Below, one piece after another: positions 25,415 through 32,732 of a stretch of DNA of 64,000 nt. The DNA comes from Chitinophaga rupis. GTDB lineage: Bacteria > Bacteroidota > Bacteroidia > Chitinophagales > Chitinophagaceae. The position numbers were made by a program, and so were the translations under genes. Location of the stretch: positions 186,001-250,000 of the forward strand of contig NZ_FOBB01000008.1 in NCBI RefSeq assembly GCF_900109685.1. Reading direction: 5' to 3'. The first letter of the stretch is position 1. Each line of letters begins with the position of its first letter. Under the pieces are notes generated by a model that was not told the origin of the DNA, searched no databases, and saw only the letters and a program-made list of their open reading frames with translations.

Positions 25415-27484
25415 ATGAAGTTTTTTTTGTTACCCGTGATCTTCCTATTCATGGCTGTTGCAACCAGTGCACAGGCAAAGGTGGATCTGAAAGAATATAA
25501 GCAGGCAAACGGAGCTTTAGTTACTCAAGAGGGTCAGTTGCTGGAGATCAGCTGGCCAGCAGGCAATTCGCTCAAAGGCAGGGTAGTGTTCGATCTGGCC
25601 TCTTCGCGGCCGCTCTTTAAAACTATATCGCTTGGCCGGCAACAGATCACTGCCGGTGTAGATCCGGCTTTTGTGATGACCATTGGCGAAAGGGATCTGG
25701 TGTCCCAGAACGGCTGGAATATTTTCTTTGATAAGGTGCCCAACAAGCCGCATCAAACTTATCCCCTGACACTTAAAAAAACTGCGGTTGCAGTGAGAAC
25801 GGAGGGTAGCCGTACAGTAGCCAGCATTGGCCCGGTTACGGCGGAACAATTTTCCGGCACGCTGGAAATTACGTTCTATAATGGAAGCCCCTTATTCAAT
25901 ATCGCCGCTGTGATCAGCACGGAAGCACCAGCGAAGGCCATCATTTTCGACGCCGGTATGGTAAGCCGGCAGCCCGACTGGCAGCGCGTTTCATGGATGG
26001 GCACAGGCGACAGCCTGCAGCAGACGCGGGTTATTCCAAACGATACTGCACGTAATCTTGCTGTAAAATACAGGGCCATTGCAGCAGCTGGAAAACAGGG
26101 CGCTATGGCCATCTTTCCACCACCACACCAATATTTTTATCCGCTGGATGAAGCCTTTAACCTGGATTTCACCTGGTACGGCAATCAATACCGGCAGCTG
26201 GTAAATGGCTACGGCATTGGCATACGGCAGGAGCTGCAGGGCGATAAACGTTACGTGCCCTGGTTCAATGCACCTCCGGGCACCAAACAGCGGCTCAATT
26301 TCTTTTGTTTATTGAGCCAGGATAATGATGCAGCGGCACTCACTGCCCTGAAAGCATTTACACATAACGACCGGTACGCAGCTTTGCCTGGATTCAAAAC
26401 TATGTCCAGCCACTTTCATAACGAGTTTGTGATGAAAGTTATGATGGCAGGAGGGGCTGTGCCGGAGCATCCTGAGTTCGTAAAAGTTTTTAAGAATATG
26501 GGGCTGGACATTGTGCACCTCGCAGAATTTCACTACACCGCTGATCCCAAAGGGCCGGATGAAAAACGGCTGCCGCAGCTGAAAGCGCTTTTTGAATTAT
26601 GCGAAAAGCAGTCAGACAGTAAATTTCTACTGCTGCCAGGCGAGGAGCCCAATGAATTTTTCGGTGGCCACTGGCTGGATCTTTTTCCACGGCCGGTGTA
26701 CTGGGTTATGTCCCGCAAGCCGGACCAGCCTTATGTAGAAGAAAAGCCCGGTTACGGGAAAGTATATCATATCGGGAACAAGGAGGAGATGTTACGATTG
26801 CTCCAGGACGAGCAGGGACTGGCCTGGACCGCACATCCGCGGACCAAGGGATCTGTGAATACGCCCGACAGCTATAATCACGAAGCCTTCTTTTTATCAG
26901 ACCGCTTTATGGGAGCTGCCTGGAAAGCCATGCCCGCAGACCTTTCACAGCCCCGCCTGGGTAAAAGGGTGCTTGATCTGATGGATGACATGAACAACTG
27001 GGGCACAAAAAAGACGGTCATTTGCGAAGCAGATCTGTTTACCATTACACAGCGCAACGAGATGTATGCGCACATGAATGTGAACTATCTGATGCTTGAT
27101 AAGCTGCCCGCTTATAAGGAGAGCTGGAACCCCATCCTGGACGCTATGCAGCACGGACGCTTCTTCGGCAGCACGGGAGAAGTATTGATGCCGCTGCTGA
27201 AGATCAATGGTCATATTTCCGGCGATAGCCTGCAGCTCCCGGCCAATGGTATTGCCAACATTGAACTGCAGCTCCGCTGGACCTTTCCTATGAACTTCGT
27301 AGAGATCATTTCCGGCGACGGTGAAAAAGTATACCGTGAAAAAATAACACTGACCGATACAGAAGCATTCGGGGAAAAAAGTTTCCGGTTCAGCAGCAGG
27401 CTGGCGGGCCGGAAATGGGTACGTGTGGAAGCCTGGGATGTTGCTGCCAACGGGGCTTTCAGCCAAACGTTCTGGTTAAGGTAA
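25415..27484 (+). CDS. Secreted protein with a PHP-like metal-dependent domain
   Basis: A 689-residue exported protein (signal peptide LPVIFLFMAVATSAQA) that I do not recognise by name. The first ~320 residues look like beta-sandwich domains. The middle (about 325-590) carries spaced motifs resembling the PHP/CehA-type metallohydrolase core: SSHFHNEF, DIVHLAEFHYT, LLLPGEEPNEFFGGHW, AWTAHPRTKG and VICEADLFT. The C-terminal ~90 residues are another beta domain (QLRWTFPMNFVEIISGDGEK). If the fold call is right, it would be a phosphoesterase- or hydrolase-type enzyme. Its neighbours are carbohydrate genes, but the substrate is unknown. Confidence 0.5.
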   Translation: MKFFLLPVIFLFMAVATSAQAKVDLKEYKQANGALVTQEGQLLEISWPAGNSLKGRVVFDLASSRPLFKTISLGRQQITAGVDPAFVMTIGERDLVSQNGWNIFFDKVPNKPHQTYPLTLKKTAVAVRTEGSRTVASIGPVTAEQFSGTLEITFYNGSPLFNIAAVISTEAPAKAIIFDAGMVSRQPDWQRVSWMGTGDSLQQTRVIPNDTARNLAVKYRAIAAAGKQGAMAIFPPPHQYFYPLDEAFNLDFTWYGNQYRQLVNGYGIGIRQELQGDKRYVPWFNAPPGTKQRLNFFCLLSQDNDAAALTALKAFTHNDRYAALPGFKTMSSHFHNEFVMKVMMAGGAVPEHPEFVKVFKNMGLDIVHLAEFHYTADPKGPDEKRLPQLKALFELCEKQSDSKFLLLPGEEPNEFFGGHWLDLFPRPVYWVMSRKPDQPYVEEKPGYGKVYHIGNKEEMLRLLQDEQGLAWTAHPRTKGSVNTPDSYNHEAFFLSDRFMGAAWKAMPADLSQPRLGKRVLDLMDDMNNWGTKKTVICEADLFTITQRNEMYAHMNVNYLMLDKLPAYKESWNPILDAMQHGRFFGSTGEVLMPLLKINGHISGDSLQLPANGIANIELQLRWTFPMNFVEIISGDGEKVYREKITLTDTEAFGEKSFRFSSRLAGRKWVRVEAWDVAANGAFSQTFWLR

Positions 27485-27562
27485 GAACAATACAATCTAT
27501 TTACAATTACCTGCAAAGTTGTAAGCAATGTTTTGTAAATTAATTTACCTAAACCCAACATC

Positions 27563-28012
27563 ATGACAAAACGTGAAATAACCCTTATTTGTATCACTGC
27601 ACTGGTAATGTGCATCCCCATGGCCATTATTGCACATAAATACCAGCAGGCCCCTTTATCATCTACTATATATGACTGGAACAGCATTAAAGTGGAATCT
27701 ACTAAAACAGGTGAAAGGCGCCAGTTCCTGCAGGCTCCCACGCCCACATTAGATGAGCTGGAGCTGCATGTAACTACCCTGAACCCCGGAGAGGCGCCTC
27801 ACCCACCGCATAAACATCCGGATGAAGAGCTGATCATCATAAAAGAGGGAACGGTTGAATCTACTGTAAACGGCATCACGAAGCGTGTGGGCCCTGGCTC
27901 TGTTATTTTCCAGGCATCGAATCAATTGCATGGGCTTAGAAATGTGGGCACTACTCAGGCGGTGTACCATGTTATTAAATGGAAAACAGAAAAAACGCCC
28001 AAGGCTAAATAA
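27563..28012 (+). CDS. Cupin-domain protein with an N-terminal membrane anchor
   Basis: A 149-residue protein starting with a hydrophobic segment (about 6-24, ITLICITALVMCIPMAIIA) that acts as an uncleaved signal or anchor. Residues about 65-140 form a single cupin barrel with the metal-binding motif HPPHKHPDEELIIIKEG and a second-motif histidine in SNQLHGLRN. Such small cupins bind a metal and a small ligand; enzymatic function cannot be told. It is a stand-alone gene 78 bp after the PHP-like gene. Confidence 0.75.
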   Translation: MTKREITLICITALVMCIPMAIIAHKYQQAPLSSTIYDWNSIKVESTKTGERRQFLQAPTPTLDELELHVTTLNPGEAPHPPHKHPDEELIIIKEGTVESTVNGITKRVGPGSVIFQASNQLHGLRNVGTTQAVYHVIKWKTEKTPKAK

Positions 28013-28148
28013 ATGCATTTCCTATATAATAGCTACCTGTAATCCCTTATGGTAAAAAAGAACCACCATTGGTGAAAATTGGATATTTTTTTATCATGGA
28101 TTTATCCATAATTTCAGTTTTCAATAAATCCACGTTTTTTTTGAAATG

Positions 28149-28168
28149 TTATGCTAACGTTTGCATAA
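28149..28168. promoter_or_regulatory. LacI-type operator candidate upstream of the fucosidase
   Basis: TTATGCTAACGTTTGCATAA is a palindrome broken by only one symmetric pair of mismatches, and its core AACGTT flanked by GC pairs is the classical LacI/PurR/GalR family pattern. It lies about 155 bp before the GH29 ATG. No LacI-family gene is present in the window. Confidence 0.5.
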
Positions 28169-28225
28169 AATAACGTCAGCTCCCGAAGCGAAAAATTTTT
28201 AACACATATGGCCACCCGTCATTTT

Positions 28226-28251
28226 GCAATAGTTGCCTGTTCAACTATTGC
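28226..28251. promoter_or_regulatory. 10-bp perfect inverted repeat upstream of the fucosidase
   Basis: GCAATAGTTG, a 6-nt loop CCTGTT, then CAACTATTGC, ending 71 bp before the GH29 start. There is no T-run after it, so a terminator is unlikely; an operator or a leader hairpin is more plausible. Confidence 0.45.
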
Positions 28252-28322
28252 CAGGGCATGCTTTGGAAACTATGAAAGACACGCTGCCGGAGTAATTCAT
28301 TAACTGATCATAAAAAATTTAA

Positions 28323-29696
28323 ATGAAAAAATTGGCTATTTCCTTATGCACCCTCTTCCTGGCGCCCATACTGCTTTTTGCTCAGCAGCATACAGACCAT
28401 GACCAGAAAATGAAATGGTGGCAGGAGGCCCGCTTCGGGATGTTTATTCACTGGGGAGATTACGCAGTGCTTGCAGGCAATTATAAAGGCCAGCAGGTAA
28501 AGCGCGGAGGTGAATGGATCATGAACCGGGCAAAGATCCCTGTATCCGAATACCAGCAATACGCCAAACAGTTCAATCCCGTAAAATATGATGCGGATGC
28601 CTGGGTAAAAATGGCGAAGGATGCCGGTATGAAATATATCGTGATCACTGCAAAACATCACGATGGTTTTGCTATGTTCAAATCGCAGGCCAGTAAATGG
28701 AATATGGTGGATGCTACCCCATACGGAAAGGATGTGCTAACGCCGCTGGTATCGGCCTGCCGCAAGTATGGCATTAAGCTGGGGTTTTATTACTCGCAGG
28801 CGCAGGACTGGAACAACCCCGGTGGTGCAGCAGCCAGGAAAGTAGCTTCAGAAGGTTGGGACAACCCGGACTCCACTAAAATAGACGAGTATACGAAAGC
28901 GCATACAGGCCACTGGGACCCTATTCAGACCAGCCAGTCCATGTCAGATTATATTGACAAGGTAGCGGTTCCCCAGGTGAAAGAATTATTAAGCAATTAT
29001 GGAGATGTAGCAGTGCTTTGGTGGGATACGCCCACGAATATGACAGATGAATTTGCGGAGAAGCTGCAAGCCGTGCTGAAGCTGCAGCCGGGCATCATCA
29101 CCAATGACCGCCTGAAACGCCCCAACTATCCCGGTGATTTTGTAACGCCGGAACAGCACATTCCTGCCGAAGCCATGGCCGGAAAAGATTTTGAAGTATG
29201 CATGACCATGAACGGCACCTGGGGATATAAAAGCTTTGATGATAAATGGAAGAGCGTACAAACGCTGGTAAGGAACCTGATCGATATTGCCTCAAAAGGA
29301 GGGAACTACCTGCTGAATGTAGGACCTAAGGCAGATGGAACTTTTCCACAGGAAAGCGTTGAGATCCTGAAGGGAATGGGCAGCTGGATGGAGAAGAACG
29401 GCGATGCCATTTATGCAACGCAAAAAAGTCCCCTGCCTGCGCTCTCATGGGGCCGTTGCACTAAAAAAGAACATAACGGAAATACCATCCTTTACCTTTC
29501 CGTATTTGATATGCCGGCTGGCGGAACCCTGCATGTTGACGGGATCAAAAACAGCGTGGTGGCCTGCAAGCTACTGGCAAACGGAAAGAAGCTGCAGACT
29601 TCAGCCTCCGGCAATGGGTTGGATATTAGCATTTCCGGGATAAGCCCTGATCCCATTGCAACCGTAATTGAACTGGAAGTAAAAGGTAGTTTATAA
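28323..29696 (+). CDS. Alpha-L-fucosidase, glycoside hydrolase family 29
   Basis: Retaining alpha-L-fucosidase-type enzyme of 457 residues. A signal peptide (LAISLCTLFLAPILLFAQ) precedes the GH29 hallmark WWQEARFGMFIHWGDYAV. ITAKHHDGFAMF follows, and then the nucleophile motif VAVLWWDTP with Asp235. A short C-terminal beta domain follows (about 370-457). The acid/base position is not conserved across GH29 and I do not assign it. The 310-bp upstream gap holds two operator-like elements. It is followed by a decayed GH27 fragment and a GH28-like gene, so it probably acts on side chains of a plant- or alga-derived glycan. Confidence 0.92.
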   Translation: MKKLAISLCTLFLAPILLFAQQHTDHDQKMKWWQEARFGMFIHWGDYAVLAGNYKGQQVKRGGEWIMNRAKIPVSEYQQYAKQFNPVKYDADAWVKMAKDAGMKYIVITAKHHDGFAMFKSQASKWNMVDATPYGKDVLTPLVSACRKYGIKLGFYYSQAQDWNNPGGAAARKVASEGWDNPDSTKIDEYTKAHTGHWDPIQTSQSMSDYIDKVAVPQVKELLSNYGDVAVLWWDTPTNMTDEFAEKLQAVLKLQPGIITNDRLKRPNYPGDFVTPEQHIPAEAMAGKDFEVCMTMNGTWGYKSFDDKWKSVQTLVRNLIDIASKGGNYLLNVGPKADGTFPQESVEILKGMGSWMEKNGDAIYATQKSPLPALSWGRCTKKEHNGNTILYLSVFDMPAGGTLHVDGIKNSVVACKLLANGKKLQTSASGNGLDISISGISPDPIATVIELEVKGSL

Positions 29697-29714
29697 TCGT
29701 AATTATACCCGTTA

Positions 29715-29868
29715 TGTTCCCTGTCTCAAAATATGACCTTTTCTGCAAAAGGTCTTCCTGCAGGTGTGAAGCTGGCGGCAAAAAGACATAGGCACCTTTG
29801 AAGGCTCATTTAAAACGGAGGTTGCACAACATGGCGTTGTGATGATAAGCCTCAGGAAAAAACACTAA
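29715..29868 (+). pseudogene. Remnant of a GH27-type alpha-galactosidase (C-terminal fragment)
   Basis: Between the GH29 and GH28 genes, two frames read like the end of a GH27 alpha-galactosidase. MTFSAKGLPAGVKLA lies in the frame starting at 29733. WRQKDIGTFEGSF, then HGVVMISLRKKH and a stop at 29866-29868, lie in the frame starting at 29773. They are joined across a frameshift near 29775. GH27 proteins end in a beta-sandwich of the form DLW-KD-GTF-SF-HGVVL, which fits. The catalytic barrel is absent, so this is a deletion and frameshift relic. Confidence 0.55.
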
Positions 29869-29870
29869 AC

Positions 29871-31544
29871 ATGAACCACTCAAGCAATAAGCCCTTATCA
29901 AGGCGCAACTGGCTAGGACAGGTTACAACAGCATCCCTGGGCACCGGGCTGCTGGGTGTGAGCAGCAGCTCTTTCAGCCCGGGTCAAATCAGGGGTAATG
30001 ATGCCGGCGCCCGTGTTTACAATATCCGTGATTTTGGAGCTAAGGGAGATGGGAGATCCCTGGACACGAAAGCCCTGCAGGCTGCAATTGACGCCTGCAA
30101 TAAAGACCAGGGAGGCATGGTGCTGGTACCTGCCGGCGTGTTTGTAATTGGTACCGTTGAAATAAAGAGCAATGTAACGTTGCATATCGCTTCACAGGGT
30201 GTTTTATTAGGCACTGCTGATGGGAAACAGTATTATGCAAATGATGCGATCCCGCTTCACGGAGATTCCACTCTGGAGGATGGGAATGTAGGATTGATCT
30301 ATGCCGTGAAGGCGGAGAATATTACCATTGAGGGCAACGGTACTATTGACGGGCAGGGCGCGCAATTCCGCAGCCCTTCCAAGGACATGCCGCCCCCGGC
30401 CGGGATCAGCGGCCCACAACGGCCTTACCACCTGCTTTTTCATCAATGTAAGAATCTGACCGTGCGGGATATTTTTCTGAAGGACAGCGCTTTTCATTCT
30501 ATCAGGGTCATACAAAGCGCGTATGTAAAAATGGAAGGGCTGCACATTCATAGCCGCATTATTCACAATAGTGACGGTTTTCATTTTATCAGCAGTGAGT
30601 ATGTGCATGTCAGCAGCTGTGATATACAAACGCAGGATGATGCCTGTGCGCTCTTTGGCAGCTGCAAATTTGTTACAGTAAGCGATTGCTCATTCAGCAC
30701 ACGCTGGTCTGTTTTCCGCTTCGGTGGCGGTGTAGCGGAAAATATCACGGTTTCCAACTGTGTTATCTATCAAACCTATGGCTGCCCGATCAAATTGCGA
30801 TGCGGGCCGGGCTCGCGGTTTGAGAATATTTCATTTTCAAACATCATCATGAAAGATGTGACAGGCCCCATTTCCATCGGGCTTGCTTCGCAAAGCCGCC
30901 GTCCCCAGGATGCCGGAAAGGCTCCCGGGGTTGTGCGTAATATCTCCTTCAATAACATCCAGGCAACAGTGGTATTGCCCGTACCGCTGCCCGATGCCGG
31001 TTTTTTGAGCAGTTACCGGCCAGGGGAGATGCATTCCTGTATTGTGCTCAATGCCATGGATAATGTATACCTGGAAAACATTTCATTCAATGATGTAAAA
31101 GTTACCTTCCCCGGCGGCGGAACCGCAGAACAGGCCATGCAGGAGGTTCCTAAAATTGCCGGGGAATATTTTGAGATCGGAACGCCGCCCGCTTATGGCA
31201 TCTTTGCCCGGAATGTACGGGGGCTTTCCCTCCAGGGACTGCGGCTGGAAACTGCTGCACCGGATCTGAGGCCGGCCATTATATTTGATCATGTGGAAGA
31301 TGCAGCCGTGAATGGTTTAAGCATGCAGGGACAGAAAGAAGCAGCATCCCTGCTGCGTTTTACGGACAGTGTGGATGTATTGCTTACCGCATCCCGGGTG
31401 CTGACGCCTGTCCCCGTATTTCTCCAGGTGGAAGGAGCCAATAACCGGAACATCCGGATAGATGGCGGCGATCTGTCGAAGGCCGACAAGGCATTGGGCT
31501 TTAGCAATGGCGCGAGTGAGCGGGAGGTGATTTTTAAGGGGTGA
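29871..31544 (+). CDS. GH28-like right-handed beta-helix protein, Tat-exported
   Basis: A 557-residue polygalacturonase-like protein. The N-terminus has a twin-arginine signal, SRRNWLG (residues 10-16), and then a hydrophobic stretch. The mature part opens with YNIRDFGAKGDG, as in GH28/pectate-lyase-3 proteins, and continues as a beta-helix. NSDGFH and QDDACAL match the GH28 NTD and DD catalytic blocks. The usual GHG block and the RIK block are not seen in canonical form (STRWSVFRFGGG and PIKLRCG stand there), so it belongs to a divergent subgroup and its exact activity is uncertain. It converges with the acyltransferase gene, overlapping it by 11 bp. Confidence 0.78.
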   Translation: MNHSSNKPLSRRNWLGQVTTASLGTGLLGVSSSSFSPGQIRGNDAGARVYNIRDFGAKGDGRSLDTKALQAAIDACNKDQGGMVLVPAGVFVIGTVEIKSNVTLHIASQGVLLGTADGKQYYANDAIPLHGDSTLEDGNVGLIYAVKAENITIEGNGTIDGQGAQFRSPSKDMPPPAGISGPQRPYHLLFHQCKNLTVRDIFLKDSAFHSIRVIQSAYVKMEGLHIHSRIIHNSDGFHFISSEYVHVSSCDIQTQDDACALFGSCKFVTVSDCSFSTRWSVFRFGGGVAENITVSNCVIYQTYGCPIKLRCGPGSRFENISFSNIIMKDVTGPISIGLASQSRRPQDAGKAPGVVRNISFNNIQATVVLPVPLPDAGFLSSYRPGEMHSCIVLNAMDNVYLENISFNDVKVTFPGGGTAEQAMQEVPKIAGEYFEIGTPPAYGIFARNVRGLSLQGLRLETAAPDLRPAIIFDHVEDAAVNGLSMQGQKEAASLLRFTDSVDVLLTASRVLTPVPVFLQVEGANNRNIRIDGGDLSKADKALGFSNGASEREVIFKG

Positions 31545-32643
31545 GGGGTGGCACACTCTTCCTCAACAAACCCTTCAGCCGGTTGCGCACCGGAATGTCA
31601 ATGAAGATCATCACCAGATAGGCAAAGGCAATCAGCAGTATCACACCTATGATAATAACAATAGTCAGCTCACTCATGGCCGGCTTGTATTTTTCAACAT
31701 AGCTGAAGAAGATCCATATAAAGGGATAGTGCACCATGTAAAGCGGGTAAGAGATCTCCCCTGAGAAATTGCAAATACGGGTTGTAGATGCTGTTAACCG
31801 TGCACCCGCGCCAAGTGCGATGAGGAATGGGAAATAAAAGATCACAATTAGCGGCTCCACTATTGGATTTAAATGTTCTCTGAAGGGAACTAAAAATACA
31901 ATAGCCAATAGCATGCCTACAGCGGGGAAATTCAGTTTTGAATTAATGATCCACTTTGAGCGGTACACTAGGATGCCAGCCAGGAAAGAATAAAATACCC
32001 TGATAAAGCCGCCAAGGATGTTATTGCCGCCCCAGCCTCCGCTTAAATTACCAGACCGGTGTGCTTCATAAAAGAGCGCTACGCCGGCAACGATGGTCAG
32101 GACCCATAGTAATTTATTACGTACCCTGATCAGGATAAAAGCATAGCAAACATTGGCAGCGTATTCCCAGAATAAAGACCAGGTGGGAGGATTGAGATGG
32201 AACAGGTTAAAATAGCGTTCAGGCACTACCGGGTAAGGGATCATCAGGCAGGCTGTAAGGAACATCGTAACCAGGTTACCGGAATAATGCTGATAAAGAT
32301 CGCTGAACGGATCCAAAATAAACGCAATGATCCCGATAACAGCCCCAATTATAACCAGCGGGTGCAGGCGGATCAGCCTTAGCTTAAAGAAGTTCGCAAC
32401 ACCGATCTTCAGTAATTTCTGATCATAGGCATAAGCGATCACAAAGCCCGAAAGACAAAAAAAGAAATCAACGGCCAAATAAGCATGCGCAATAAAATTG
32501 TTGCTATAATCCGGTACAGCTATTTCCATGAAATGAAAAATAACAACCGCAACCGCTGCTAATCCCCGGAGGCCATCCAGTATTTTAAAATGTTGTTTGG
32601 TAGTATTAAGACCTGATACCCCGTTTTGTTCGTACATGTGCAA
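31534..32643 (-). CDS. Acyltransferase family 3 membrane protein (OafA/YrhL type)
   Basis: A 369-residue integral membrane acyltransferase that typically O-acetylates surface glycans. It starts near ILDGLRGLAAVAVVIFHFME, where the RG-H pattern holds the probable catalytic His, and continues with about ten membrane helices. A second motif is FFFCLSGFVIAYAYDQKLL. Start choices are the ATG at 32643 or at 32637 (MYEQNG). The 3' end overlaps the convergent GH28 gene by 11 bp. The acceptor is unknown. Confidence 0.87.
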   Translation of the reverse strand: MHMYEQNGVSGLNTTKQHFKILDGLRGLAAVAVVIFHFMEIAVPDYSNNFIAHAYLAVDFFFCLSGFVIAYAYDQKLLKIGVANFFKLRLIRLHPLVIIGAVIGIIAFILDPFSDLYQHYSGNLVTMFLTACLMIPYPVVPERYFNLFHLNPPTWSLFWEYAANVCYAFILIRVRNKLLWVLTIVAGVALFYEAHRSGNLSGGWGGNNILGGFIRVFYSFLAGILVYRSKWIINSKLNFPAVGMLLAIVFLVPFREHLNPIVEPLIVIFYFPFLIALGAGARLTASTTRICNFSGEISYPLYMVHYPFIWIFFSYVEKYKPAMSELTIVIIIGVILLIAFAYLVMIFIDIPVRNRLKGLLRKSVPPLTP

Positions 32644-32732
32644 TATCCAATGACGTTTCCGATGCTAAAATATTTAATAACGCGGGGACAAAGATGTAAT
32701 AATAAGCTGACAATTTTTACTGGTAATTGTAT

